Positions 1 through 8,016 of a DNA stretch of 64,000 bases are shown here, in pieces. Each line of letters starts with the position of its first letter. The first letter of the stretch is position 1. The stretch comes from Prevotella sp. Lineage in GTDB: Bacteria > Bacteroidota > Bacteroidia > Bacteroidales > Bacteroidaceae. Location: assembly GCA_017941345.1 (NCBI GenBank), contig JAGAWQ010000003.1:1-64000 (forward strand), read 5' to 3'. Below the pieces are notes generated by a model that saw only the letters and a program-made list of their open reading frames with translations, made no database searches and was not told the DNA's origin. A program made the position numbers and the translations under genes.

Positions 1-321
1 ACGACAGGCATTGGCATACTCCGAATAGGTGGGCTGTGGAATGATGGAGGCACTGTGATGAAACAGACGGGCTATCAGATGAATGGCTTCCGTAGCCCCA
101 TTGGTCACCATCACGGCATTGGGCGAAATACCCAGTTTGCTAGCTATCAGACGCTCCAATTGCTGCGGCTGTGGCTCAGGGTAGTTATTGACGAGCTGGA
201 AACGCTCCATCAGATGCTCTTTCAGCGCCGAATGGTCAGCATGCTGCCAAGTCGTGGAGCTGAAATTCATCTTCACGATATCATCGTAGCGGTATATGTC
301 GTCTCCGTGCCCGTTAGTCAT
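1..321 (-). CDS. CobD-like PLP aminotransferase (threonine-phosphate decarboxylase type), N-terminal part
   Basis: The gene is cut by the left window edge, so only the first 107 residues are visible. It begins MTNGHGDDIYRYDD and contains NNYPEPQPQQLERLIA and VTNGATEAIHLIARLF. These match the N-terminal substrate loop and the start of the PLP fold in the histidinol-phosphate aminotransferase / L-threonine-O-3-phosphate decarboxylase family. CobD makes the aminopropanol arm of cobalamin. The start codon overlaps the stop of the upstream ABC ATPase gene by 4 bases (ATGA), so the two are probably translationally coupled. The ABC neighbour of siderophore/B12 type favours CobD over HisC. The PLP lysine lies outside the window, so the specificity is an inference from context. 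Confidence 0.75.
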   Translation of the reverse strand, partial: MTNGHGDDIYRYDDIVKMNFSSTTWQHADHSALKEHLMERFQLVNNYPEPQPQQLERLIASKLGISPNAVMVTNGATEAIHLIARLFHHSASIIPQPTYSEYANACR

Positions 322-1094
322 TTTGTTACGTGAATGGTTAGTGTCGCTCTGTCAAACGTGATGCCGTCATGCTCTATGAATCGGCTCAACGCTCCTTCCT
401 CAGCCAACTGATGGGGTGTCCCTACGTTCAGTCTGTCGGGCTCCATCAGCCAGATGCAGTCGGCCAGTTGCAGCGACAGTTCCACGTCGTGGGTGGAGAG
501 GAAGACGGTCTTCTGTTCCTCGACGGCCAGACGGCGCAACAGCTGCATCATTTCCACCTTGCTGGGGAAGTCGAGGAAAGCCGTCGGCTCGTCCAGATAG
601 ATAATCGGTGTCTGCTGGGCCAGCGCCTTGGCTATCATCACCTTCTGGCGCTCACCGTCGCTCAGCGTGTGAATCATGCGACCTTTCAGCGACTCGACAC
701 CCACCAGACGGATGGCCTCGCTGACTATCGCCTCGTCGTCGCTGTCCAGCGTTCCCCAGAAGCCGGTATAGGGCGAACGGCCCATGCCTACCAGTTCCTC
801 GATGGTCATATTCTGCACGTCGGGCTTCTCCGTCAGCACAATGCCGATAAGTCGGCTTCGCTCCTTGTCGGTCAGCGTGGCCAGCGGTGTCGTGTCCATC
901 ATGACTTCACCGTCCAGCGCAGGCTGGAAGACCGACAAGGTGCGCAACAGGGTTGACTTGCCGATACCATTACGTCCCAACAGACAGGTCAGCTCGCCTC
1001 GGTTGATGGTGGCGTTCAGTCCGCTGGCAACAACCTTGCTGTTACCCTTGTTCTGGTATCCTATACTGAGGTTATGTAACTGTACGTTCTCCAT
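318..1094 (-). CDS. ABC transporter ATP-binding protein, iron-siderophore/cobalamin (FecE/BtuD) type
   Basis: 258 residues, a usual length for the nucleotide-binding subunit of FecCDE/BtuCDF importers. Visible motifs are Walker A GRNGIGKST (40-48), the signature LSDGERQ (144-150), Walker B IIYLDE (164-169) and the switch histidine in STHD (about 202). It should power periplasm-to-cytoplasm uptake of cobalamin or a ferric chelate. The CobD-like gene overlapping its 3' end favours a corrinoid; the permease and binding protein are not in the window. A minus-strand CAAAGGTA (TACCTTTG on the coding strand) lies 10 bases before the start, which would give a very short leader. It is 24 bases downstream of the helicase gene. 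Confidence 0.9.
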   Translation of the reverse strand: MENVQLHNLSIGYQNKGNSKVVASGLNATINRGELTCLLGRNGIGKSTLLRTLSVFQPALDGEVMMDTTPLATLTDKERSRLIGIVLTEKPDVQNMTIEELVGMGRSPYTGFWGTLDSDDEAIVSEAIRLVGVESLKGRMIHTLSDGERQKVMIAKALAQQTPIIYLDEPTAFLDFPSKVEMMQLLRRLAVEEQKTVFLSTHDVELSLQLADCIWLMEPDRLNVGTPHQLAEEGALSRFIEHDGITFDRATLTIHVTK

Positions 1095-1103
1095 AGCTGG
1101 CTA

Positions 1104-1111
1104 CAAAGGTA
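1104..1111 (-). promoter_or_regulatory. Bacteroidetes -7 element for the ABC/CobD-like pair
   Basis: Reads TACCTTTG on the minus strand, matching TAnnTTTG, just upstream of the ATPase ATG at 1094. No clear TTG -33 element is visible, so this is a moderate call. Read-through from the helicase gene is the alternative. Confidence 0.4.
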
Positions 1112-1117
1112 CATATT

Positions 1118-3730
1118 TTAGATGGAATAACGGCGAATTAATTCCCTAAAAATGTTGTTCTGCTGCAAAACTTCCTGCTTGCCGGTCATCAGCAGCTGTT
1201 TGCGGGCTCTCGTCATCGCCACGTTCAGCTTGCGGTCGACGGTGCGTCCCTGCTCGCTGAAGCATTGCGCTGTCACGAATTCCAAGTCTGCCTGGTCTTT
1301 CACGCCCAGCGCATAGATGATGACATCACGCTGCGAACCCTGATAGCGTTCTACCGTATCAATGCTGATGTCGAGCAACGGGGAGATTCCCAACAGGTCT
1401 ATCTCACGACGAATCTGTGCTATCTGGTGACGATAGGTCACGATGACGCCGATGGAACGATGGACATCAAAACGATGACTGACCATCTGGCGATAGATGC
1501 GGCGCAAGAGGTCGGCAACCAGCTGTGCCTCGCTATCGTCTGCATCAAGAAACAACACACGATGCTGTTTCAACACATCGTCCATCTCGTCTTCCGATGG
1601 CTCCCCATAGTCAAGCCGATCCTCCAACTGATGGGGCAACGGAACGGTTTGCAACTGCTCCTGAGCATAGAACATCTCGTTGGGGAATGCTGCGATATCA
1701 GGATGCATACGACCCTGTCGACGCAATACGTCTGTAAAGGCCGTCCGCCTAGTTTCGGCTTCTTGATGCAGCAGACGCTCGAACAACGACTGTCGACACG
1801 CATGCAAGCGGGGTTCGTCATCCGCCTGCTGAATGACGGCAGGCAGCTGTTTATGGTCGCCTATCAGGATGAACCGGTCGATATGGTCGGAAGCCAACAG
1901 TCCGATGATGTGAGGCTCCAATATCTGCGAAGCCTCATCGACGATGCAAAGTGAGAAATGCTTCAGACTCAGGATATAAGGACGACTCTGCAAGGTCAGC
2001 GTCGTGCTGACCAAGATGGGTACCTCGAGCAATCGTTGACGGATATCGCCCAGCTTGGATTGTGGGCTGAAGGCACGCCTCAGCAGCCTGTGGGCAAAGC
2101 GAGGGTCACAAGCAGCCTCATTGCCCAGTCGCAGATAGTCCTGCCCGCTCTCCTCCAACATGGCACAAATCTCGTCGACGGCACGATGGGTGTAGGCGGT
2201 CAGGAGGAGCGAGCTTTGCTCTAGTGAAGAGTGAGGAGTGAAGAGTGAAGAATTAAGCTCTTCCTCGACGAGGAAGCGCAGGGCCGTCGAGGTCTTACCC
2301 GTACCAGGAGGACCTTGCAGCAGAAAGTAGTCGCGAGCCTGCTTGGCATGCAACAGGACCTCGTCGTAGGCAGGATGATAGCTGCGCGACAGCTCCAGCG
2401 ACTCGTCACGACGGGGCGTGCGCTGGCCTGACAACAGGTCACGCCTTGACTTGCTTGCCCTGCAGAAAGCCATCAGACTGCGGATGGCCGACGTGTTGCC
2501 CACATCCGACGTAGCATGCTCAATGGCATACGTCCCCTCGCTGAAGTGGTGTTGCGGGTCGTTCAGCCGGATGGTTATCTCACGGTCTGTCAGGCGGTCT
2601 ATTATACCTTTATATAATATATTGGCATGAATGTCGGGCTCACCTTCATAGCGGAACAGATAGACCATATCGCCCCGACGGAAGTCGGCATCGCTCTCCT
2701 CAGCCAGCGAGGGAGCCTTCAGCACCACGATGTCATCCCTTTCCCGTTGTGTGAAGTCGATGGTCAGCTCTTTCAGTCCTATCGTTTCCTCCGTCTCCAG
2801 TTGTTGTGCCAGCTGTTCCCGGTAGACAAACGTCATCATGCGCTCAACATAGTCTAACTGCTGAGCCGGCAGCCCACGTAACGGCTGGAGCAAACGCTCT
2901 ATTTCTGGAGCGACGAAACGATGGAAGAAGTCCGACTTCTGAGGATTCTGCAACAAGACATCGGCCTGCAACAGAGGCAGCACAGAGGCAAACCCTCGGC
3001 GGGCTATCTGGATTTCCAAAGCCACAATCTGGTTACGCAGACGGATGGCCTCACGAAACAGCTCCTGGTTATTCCTGACATCCAGCAAGCCCTGACTGGC
3101 AGGATATTTCGAATACAACAGACGGATGTCCACCCCGTCGGCCTGCTGCTGGAAATTATAGTGCAACACACCATAGTAGAGCAACACCTGCACGTAATGG
3201 GCCTCGCGATAACTCACCCATTTCTTGCCAGACTTCTGCTCCACCAGCAGGCGCAAGTCGTCCGTCATCAGGTCGACGCGGCCTCGAAGTCCCAAGTGGC
3301 GACAGACGAACGAAGGCTCCAACAAAGCCTTACGTCTGTCGTACGTCGAGAACAGGATGCCAACGGCCTCGCGAATGTTAGCCACCTGCTGCCGGGCATC
3401 CTGCTTGAACTGGTCAGCATGGAAATCGTCGCAGGTACAGAACTGCAGGGCCTGCTCTTGAAACGAGTCGCGCAGCATATCGCCAAAGTCGGCATCCGCC
3501 TGATGGATGATGCTGTCCAGCGCCGTTCCCGCAAAGTTTCCCAAAAGGATAGGCTGCGTGTTAGCCGAAGCCTTCAGCCTGTTCATCAGATAGGAAAGCG
3601 GATGGTGTCCATAGTCCTGAAAACAGGCTGCCAGCGAAGAGATGTCAACCAGGAAGTCAGGCTCCACCACCTCGAGCCCGTCATCCAGCACGCTGACCCT
3701 CAACCCTTCAAACAGTTCTGAAACTTTCAT
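1118..3730 (-). CDS. Dna2-like PD-(D/E)XK nuclease and superfamily 1 helicase
   Basis: 870 residues. The N-terminal third has a RecB/Cas4-type nuclease signature, RVDLM at about 151-155 followed by LLVEQKSGKK at about 161-170, giving the D...ExK triad (D153, E164, K166). The C-terminal half is an SF1 helicase: Walker A GPPGTGKTS (about 470), Walker B IVDEAS (about 598), motif III GDHKQLPAV (about 626), VERYQGSQRDVI, and motif VI NVAMTRARKQ near 838. The order matches Dna2-type DNA end-processing enzymes. A loop of about 15 residues between motif I and motif Ia, containing SSLFTPHSSL, is encoded by four heptanucleotide repeats at 2224-2251 and looks like an insertion. The gene precedes the ABC genes on the same strand. 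The cellular role (repair or replication) is inferred from the family only. Confidence 0.88.
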   Translation of the reverse strand: MKVSELFEGLRVSVLDDGLEVVEPDFLVDISSLAACFQDYGHHPLSYLMNRLKASANTQPILLGNFAGTALDSIIHQADADFGDMLRDSFQEQALQFCTCDDFHADQFKQDARQQVANIREAVGILFSTYDRRKALLEPSFVCRHLGLRGRVDLMTDDLRLLVEQKSGKKWVSYREAHYVQVLLYYGVLHYNFQQQADGVDIRLLYSKYPASQGLLDVRNNQELFREAIRLRNQIVALEIQIARRGFASVLPLLQADVLLQNPQKSDFFHRFVAPEIERLLQPLRGLPAQQLDYVERMMTFVYREQLAQQLETEETIGLKELTIDFTQRERDDIVVLKAPSLAEESDADFRRGDMVYLFRYEGEPDIHANILYKGIIDRLTDREITIRLNDPQHHFSEGTYAIEHATSDVGNTSAIRSLMAFCRASKSRRDLLSGQRTPRRDESLELSRSYHPAYDEVLLHAKQARDYFLLQGPPGTGKTSTALRFLVEEELNSSLFTPHSSLEQSSLLLTAYTHRAVDEICAMLEESGQDYLRLGNEAACDPRFAHRLLRRAFSPQSKLGDIRQRLLEVPILVSTTLTLQSRPYILSLKHFSLCIVDEASQILEPHIIGLLASDHIDRFILIGDHKQLPAVIQQADDEPRLHACRQSLFERLLHQEAETRRTAFTDVLRRQGRMHPDIAAFPNEMFYAQEQLQTVPLPHQLEDRLDYGEPSEDEMDDVLKQHRVLFLDADDSEAQLVADLLRRIYRQMVSHRFDVHRSIGVIVTYRHQIAQIRREIDLLGISPLLDISIDTVERYQGSQRDVIIYALGVKDQADLEFVTAQCFSEQGRTVDRKLNVAMTRARKQLLMTGKQEVLQQNNIFRELIRRYSI
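2224..2251. repeat. Heptanucleotide array (GTGAAGA)4 inside the helicase gene
   Basis: Four contiguous 7-bp units: GTGAAGA, GTGAGGA, GTGAAGA, GTGAAGA. It lies in the coding sequence between helicase motifs I and Ia and is read in frame as serine/leucine-rich residues. It is related to the GTGAAAA arrays in the intergenic regions at 17287 and 20422. Confidence 0.9.
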
Positions 3731-3738
3731 AGTGCAAA

Positions 3739-4629
3739 TCAGAAGTCAAAATGGCTCAATAACTCCTTATACATATCCTGTGCGGTAAGACAGGTATCAG
3801 TCAGGTAACCGTTAATATGTCCCCATTCACGTAAACCTCTGTAATAGAACATCTTCAAATCGTCTGTAATGATGAAAGGGACGATACCGTTTGCCAAACA
3901 TTCTTTGAACATGATAAGACGTCCCACTCGCCCATTGCCATCTTGGAAGGGATGGATGCTTTCGAAGCGTACGTGAAAATCCAGAATATCTTCGAACGAC
4001 TTACGTTTCATCCCATTGTATTCAGCCAATAGTGCCTTCATCCGCTGATGAACTTCCTTTGGCGGACACGTATCCATTCCTCCAACCTCGTTGGCCAACC
4101 GTTTATAGTCGCCTACCGCAAACCAGTCCTTCATACTGTCCGAAGTGCCTGTTTTCAGCATCTGTTGCAGCTGCTTGAGCATGTTCTCCGACAGCTTGTC
4201 TTCAGCATGGTCAATGATGTAATCGATACATCTAAAGTGATTCACCGTCTCTACGATATCATCTACGCTGATAGCCTCGTCGGTTATCCCGATGGTATTG
4301 GTTTCAAAGATATATCGCGTCTGGTCGTGAGTCAGTCTACTGCCCTCGATATGGTTCGAGTTGTAAGTCAGGTCTATCTGTGTCCGATGATAGATACTGC
4401 CTTTCAGTTTCATCCCTTTCTGCTCTTTCAGTATGGCCAAAAGGGGAGAAATCCGAACCTTTGCCGTTTTGCGTTGGGGCAATCCTGCATCAGCGGGAAT
4501 GTTCCAGGTCTTTCCCGTCAAAAACGCTCCCTCTATCTTACCACTCGCACAATAATTTCGAGCCGTACGCTCTGAGATACCATACTTCTCGGCAAATGCT
4601 CCTACAGATATATATTCCATAATTTCCAC
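3739..4629 (-). CDS. Fic family protein with N-terminal HTH domain
   Basis: 296 residues. The Fic core motif HPFQDGNGR is at 226-234 and continues VGRL, with all residues needed for AMP transfer from ATP to a hydroxyl side chain. An inhibitory-helix motif SNHIEG (91-96) precedes it and fits the (S/T)xxxE(G/N) consensus of self-inhibited class II Fic proteins. The first 50 residues (ISVGAFAEKYGISERTARNY...) resemble a helix-turn-helix, so the protein probably binds DNA. The target protein is unknown. M4 is an alternative start. An inverted repeat in its promoter suggests autoregulation. It ends 8 bases before the helicase start. Confidence 0.9.
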   Translation of the reverse strand: MEIMEYISVGAFAEKYGISERTARNYCASGKIEGAFLTGKTWNIPADAGLPQRKTAKVRISPLLAILKEQKGMKLKGSIYHRTQIDLTYNSNHIEGSRLTHDQTRYIFETNTIGITDEAISVDDIVETVNHFRCIDYIIDHAEDKLSENMLKQLQQMLKTGTSDSMKDWFAVGDYKRLANEVGGMDTCPPKEVHQRMKALLAEYNGMKRKSFEDILDFHVRFESIHPFQDGNGRVGRLIMFKECLANGIVPFIITDDLKMFYYRGLREWGHINGYLTDTCLTAQDMYKELLSHFDF

Positions 4630-4661
4630 CTATCGGCAAGCTATTTTGCTGATTTCAGCTG

Positions 4662-4693
4662 CAAATATACTAATTTTTGCCGATACCGGCAAG
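4662..4693 (-). promoter_or_regulatory. Fic promoter with putative operator
   Basis: On the minus strand TATATTTG (4669-4662) is a TAnnTTTG box, and a TTG (4692-4690) lies 20 bp upstream. The interval holds the inverted repeat TTGCCG-ATAC-CGGCAA (4677-4692). A further half-site, TATCGGCAAG, lies at 4631-4640 next to the start codon. Placement between the promoter elements is typical of a repressor site, and the Fic protein's own HTH is the obvious candidate ligand. Confidence 0.55.
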
Positions 4694-4830
4694 TTTTTTA
4701 TGGAAACTTTTTCTTATACTTCCAAATTTTGGAGCAACAAATGCTAAGACGTTTCTATGGATGATTAGTTGTACCCCCACCTCTCTCTACTGAGCCGTTT
4801 ATAGATGTACAGAACCATCCAAAATTCAAT

Positions 4831-4858
4831 GAGGATGTGCCTATTTTGACACACCCTC
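4831..4858. repeat. 28-bp palindromic repeat, decayed copy
   Basis: The right arm TTGACACACCCTC is identical to that of the perfect copy at 8017-8044. The left arm GAGGATGTGCCTA carries four changes. The length is the same, 28 bp. It cuts off the reading frame of the methyltransferase remnant. Confidence 0.75.
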
Positions 4859-4939
4859 CACCATCAGGCTATCTCCAAAAATGAGGCGGTTCTGCCAGTC
4901 ATCGTTGTGTTTGATGCTTGTTACAGGTTGTTCGTTCAT
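4841..4939 (-). pseudogene. N-terminal remnant of a site-specific DNA methyltransferase (type III Mod-like)
   Basis: The minus strand opens at an ATG and reads HNDDWQNRLIFGDSLMV before it runs into the 28-bp palindrome and stops after 32 codons. NRLIFGDSL followed by MV is the typical opening of type III/adenine-specific methyltransferases in this phylum, where a FGD/WGD-N/S-L motif precedes the SAM-binding core. No other part of the gene or of a restriction subunit is present. I infer deletion of a restriction-modification locus with the palindrome at the break. Assignment rests on about 25 residues. Confidence 0.55.
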
Positions 4940-4956
4940 TTTATTGTTGTGTTTAT

Positions 4957-4986
4957 TTGTTATTTCAGAAAATATGTTTAACTTTG
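4957..4986 (+). promoter_or_regulatory. Promoter of the VapBC-type pair
   Basis: TTG at 4957-4959, 19-bp spacer, then TAACTTTG at 4979-4986. This fits the Bacteroidetes consensus and lies 25 bases before the antitoxin start. Confidence 0.75.
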
Positions 4987-5011
4987 CAACCGAATAGTAA
5001 AAAAGACAGTT

Positions 5012-5305
5012 ATGACTATAGCAGCAAAAAAATTACAGGATACCCCTATGGCTCCATATTCGAGTTTGCTACAGGGGATGAGTCGTGAAGAAAAGAAAAT
5101 CGTCATTATGTTTTTGACCGAGTCTTTAGCAGACAGTAAAGAGGATAGCCAAGAGTTCAAATTGTCAAAAGAAGAGCGCAAACGGGGGCTGATGTCGCTT
5201 GCTGGCTGTTGGGCTGATAATCCTGAGGACGCTGCCCGTATGGAAGCGGCTATCAAGGATGGTCGCAAGAATGAGTACATGCGTGAAATCAATCTGGATG
5301 ACTGA
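5012..5305 (+). CDS. Putative antitoxin partner of the PIN-domain toxin
   Basis: 97 residues, acidic and charged, with the segment FKLSKEERKRGLMSLAGCWAD in its middle third. I recognise no named DNA-binding domain. The case for an antitoxin is its position: it directly precedes a PIN toxin gene, its stop overlaps the toxin ATG by one base (TGATG), and both share one promoter. Antitoxins of this class bind and block the toxin and usually repress their own promoter. The pair sits in an accessory patch next to a methyltransferase remnant and repeats. Confidence 0.7.
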   Translation: MTIAAKKLQDTPMAPYSSLLQGMSREEKKIVIMFLTESLADSKEDSQEFKLSKEERKRGLMSLAGCWADNPEDAARMEAAIKDGRKNEYMREINLDD

Positions 5306-5691
5306 TGGAAAAGTATATTCTTGATACCTGTACGTGGATTGAGTTCTTCCATGAACGGAATGGAGTTAAAGAGCACATAGAGGAAATGGATCCTGACCAA
5401 GTTTTTGCATCCGAAATAACACTTGCAGAGTTGACATACGGTGCAATAAATAGTGGTGACTATGAGAGGCATATCAAAGAGCCAGAATGGTTGAAACAGT
5501 ATATCAAGATTTACTCCATTAGTGACGTTTTTGAAGAATACGGCCAGATACGTTGTGCCTTGAAGAGAATTAGGAAAGACTTTGACAAAGAAGTCGGGCA
5601 GTTCGACATGCTGATTGGAGCCACGGCCCTTCACTATGGTTTGATTGTTGTTACAGATAACATCAAGCACTTTAGTCTGATGCCAGGTTAA
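5305..5691 (+). CDS. PIN-domain ribonuclease toxin (VapC-like)
   Basis: 128 residues, the usual VapC length. The acidic residues that bind the metal are all in place: D7 in YILDTCTW, E42 in LAELTYG, D101 in QFDMLIGATAL and D118 in VTDNIKHF. VapC toxins cleave specific tRNA or rRNA sites and stop translation until the antitoxin neutralises them. The start overlaps the upstream antitoxin stop by one base, which is expected for stoichiometric coupling. The RNA target cannot be told from sequence. Confidence 0.9.
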   Translation: MEKYILDTCTWIEFFHERNGVKEHIEEMDPDQVFASEITLAELTYGAINSGDYERHIKEPEWLKQYIKIYSISDVFEEYGQIRCALKRIRKDFDKEVGQFDMLIGATALHYGLIVVTDNIKHFSLMPG

Positions 5692-5778
5692 AGTGCGAGA
5701 ACTGGGTGGAAAAAATCTGATTTCTTCATTCTCAGACAGCCTTTGATATCATCTTTAGCAATTATTCATCAAAAGTTG

Positions 5779-5808
5779 TTGCAATTAGAATTATTTTATG
5801 TATTTTTG
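5779..5808 (+). promoter_or_regulatory. Promoter of the 487-residue secreted protein gene
   Basis: TTG at 5779-5781, 19-bp spacer and TATTTTTG at 5801-5808, 21 bases before the ATG. Confidence 0.65.
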
Positions 5809-5828
5809 CAAACGGAAAAAGAAAAAGT

Positions 5829-7292
5829 ATGGAAAAAAAGATTAAATTTACGTTGTCCATGTTATTATTTGCAATGGCTCTTCTGTCCTCTGTGCCTGTC
5901 ATAGCACAGACTCCTGTTGATATACAAAGGAACAAGGTGTTGAGTACAGCCTACAAATATCGTAAAGATATAAATTCCAAAGTCTTGGAAAAGACCAAAA
6001 AGTGGGAAGGGAAAGTAGGCATTCTCCATACTGACTGGATTGAGAATTTGCATGGTCGTTCTATAGATTTAGATGGAAACGAATTGTTCCCCCATTATAA
6101 TTATACTGGACTGGTGCAGTATTGCGACAGCTTTTTTGTAATGACGGTCAATGGGAAGAAAGGTGTCGTAACACGTAGTGGTGTGCAACTGACAAAGTTT
6201 GACTATTGGGGATTCGACTTCTCACGCTTAGACCAAGGAGTCATTTTTGCGAAGCATAATGCCATCAGTACTGGAGGTGTGGATGTCTACAGCCAACTGG
6301 GGTATTTGATTTACACTCTTGATGATTTTAAAGACCTGGCAGTTGGTTACGATGTGAAGACAAATCAAATCTTCATCCAATTTGCTGACAATAACGGAAA
6401 CCGCCAGAATATAGTCTGCTACCCAGATGGCATCATGGTTGGCGAAGACAGTGAACCCCACCCTTCAATGGTTGTTACTACCATCGATGATGCCAAGCGG
6501 TTTGATGCAAAAGAATATGAACGCAACAAGTGGATGTCTGAATTCCGGAAATATTATAGCAAGGGGAAATACAAGGAGGCGCATTTCTGTCTGGAATATT
6601 ACAACGACTACGAAAAACAGATTTTGAGGAGTCAGGAGACGAAACCAAACTTCTATCACTTCGCTTTCGACTTGAAATGTCGGAAAGAGTTGAAAGACTA
6701 CGGCACAGTAGTGTCAATTGTCAGAGGCAACGACCTTAACCATCGTACCCCAAGAGGACTTCAATTCAATCCTGCAGAGCGACAGTTAAAATTTTCCCCA
6801 GAAGCGTCATACGACTCTGATGAGTTGAATGAGATAGCCCATTTGGTCAGCGACATCAATGATACCTATACAAGTTCGTTTCAGTTGTTTAAGGAAAGGG
6901 AAATCCGCAGACAAGAACGTGCACAGACCTGGGCTTTATTGGGCATGGCCGCCTTGAGTGCTGCAAGCAGCGTAGCCAGTGGTGTTGCTAATATGAACTC
7001 TGGCACAGCGACATCCTCCCGCCAAGACACTCAGGCGAACGTCAATGCAACAGCGGCTCCAGTTGGCAGCAGTGCCACCGTCTCGTCAAACAATTCGTCA
7101 GCCCCAGAACAAAAGAAGAGTCGCACCTGCTCTGTCTGCAAGGGCACAGGCAGCGAAACCCACGAGACCTATATGGGCAGTGCCGTAGCAGGAAAGAAGA
7201 AATGGTGCAGCCAGTGCGGGAAAGATGTCTATTATGGCCATTCCCACCGGACATGTACTACCTGCAGGGGAACAGGACAAATCACATATTAA
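5829..7292 (+). CDS. Exported protein of unknown function with C-terminal DnaJ-type zinc-finger repeats
   Basis: 487 residues. A signal peptide ends near VIAQ-TPVD (about residue 27). The middle has no domain I can name; WIENLHGRSIDLDGNELFP and VNGKKGVVTRSGVQLTKFDYWGFD recall WG-type beta repeats. A helical segment RREIRRQERAQ is followed by a small alanine-rich stretch that could span a membrane (about 370-395), then a low-complexity Ser/Thr/Asn linker. The last 55 residues carry CSVCKGTGS, WCSQCGKD and CTTCRGTG, paired CxxC knuckles as in the zinc domain of DnaJ. A DnaJ-like knuckle on an exported protein is unusual. The next gene follows after 17 bases and is probably co-transcribed. Confidence 0.75.
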   Translation: MEKKIKFTLSMLLFAMALLSSVPVIAQTPVDIQRNKVLSTAYKYRKDINSKVLEKTKKWEGKVGILHTDWIENLHGRSIDLDGNELFPHYNYTGLVQYCDSFFVMTVNGKKGVVTRSGVQLTKFDYWGFDFSRLDQGVIFAKHNAISTGGVDVYSQLGYLIYTLDDFKDLAVGYDVKTNQIFIQFADNNGNRQNIVCYPDGIMVGEDSEPHPSMVVTTIDDAKRFDAKEYERNKWMSEFRKYYSKGKYKEAHFCLEYYNDYEKQILRSQETKPNFYHFAFDLKCRKELKDYGTVVSIVRGNDLNHRTPRGLQFNPAERQLKFSPEASYDSDELNEIAHLVSDINDTYTSSFQLFKEREIRRQERAQTWALLGMAALSAASSVASGVANMNSGTATSSRQDTQANVNATAAPVGSSATVSSNNSSAPEQKKSRTCSVCKGTGSETHETYMGSAVAGKKKWCSQCGKDVYYGHSHRTCTTCRGTGQITY

Positions 7293-7309
7293 TCATAAAT
7301 TATCACACT

Positions 7310-7996
7310 ATGAAGAAGTTTTTTGCAATGGTGGTCGTGTGCCTGTCTACCTTAAACATCGTGGCACAAGAGAGTTCAAATGTCTTTGCTTTGACTAAGC
7401 AAGGTGTTGTTGTGGACTATTTGATATCGGCAAAAACCGGTAAGAAGGTTAAACCTGTTTGCTATGGACGTCTTACGGTTACTGACGTCAGAGGCAATGA
7501 GGCTCAACAAACGGTGCTTTACAATTTCGAAGGACTGAACCTTAAAAAGAAACCTCTGGGAGGAAAGACAAATATTCCACAGAAAATCTCCATTGACAAC
7601 GGTATTATGACTTTTGAGTCAGACCCGCTTATGACAGCAGGTGCTTATAAGACATCTCATGATGGTTTTGCGTTTAAGATTCCCGCCACCTTGCACACTG
7701 GTGACAAAATCGAATCTGGCACCGTAGTTGAAAAAGCAAAGTTTCCAATGGCAAAGGAAATAGAGAATGTGGTCAAGTATGAAGATTTTTATGTACGCTC
7801 CGAGGAGGACATAGAAACACCTTCAGGTGTGTTCCATTGCTTCAAAATCGAAGGAACGCTGAATGGCACCTTCCAAAAGACACCATTGGTTATGACCAAC
7901 TATTGCCTTTGGTTCTCGCCAAAAATAGGGATAGTGAAGATAGAGACAGAATACTATGGCGAGGTTCTTCTTCTTGATGCCATCGCCGGAATGTAA
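7310..7996 (+). CDS. Exported protein, DUF3108/TapB-like fold, function unknown
   Basis: 228 residues from the ATG at 7310, chosen because MKKFFAMVVVCLSTLNIVAQ is a clean signal peptide. An upstream in-frame start at 7202 lies inside the preceding gene. The end (VFHCFKIEGTLNGTF..., LWFSPKIGIVKIETEYYGEV) resembles the C-terminal strand pattern of the DUF3108 family, in which a cell-envelope protein has a flat beta structure. It is second in a two-gene transcript and is followed by a palindrome that may terminate transcription. Confidence 0.7.
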   Translation: MKKFFAMVVVCLSTLNIVAQESSNVFALTKQGVVVDYLISAKTGKKVKPVCYGRLTVTDVRGNEAQQTVLYNFEGLNLKKKPLGGKTNIPQKISIDNGIMTFESDPLMTAGAYKTSHDGFAFKIPATLHTGDKIESGTVVEKAKFPMAKEIENVVKYEDFYVRSEEDIETPSGVFHCFKIEGTLNGTFQKTPLVMTNYCLWFSPKIGIVKIETEYYGEVLLLDAIAGM

Positions 7997-8016
7997 CGGT
8001 GCATGACAAGATAGTC

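Larger units (their letters stand above)
4630..5011. other. Intergenic region between fic and the VapBC-type pair
   Basis: This 380-bp gap holds the fic promoter/operator (4631-4693), one decayed copy of a 28-bp palindrome (4831-4858), the remnant of a DNA methyltransferase gene start (4841-4939) and the promoter of the toxin-antitoxin pair (4957-4986). I recognise nothing in 4700-4830. Confidence 0.7.

Noticed and set aside
2921..3721. 266-codon frame antisense to the helicase gene
   Set aside because: Opposite the conserved nuclease domain, with no promoter and no domain.
4978..5670. 230-codon frame antisense to the VapBC-type pair
   Set aside because: The plus-strand PIN toxin has all catalytic residues and a clear promoter; the antisense translation is featureless.
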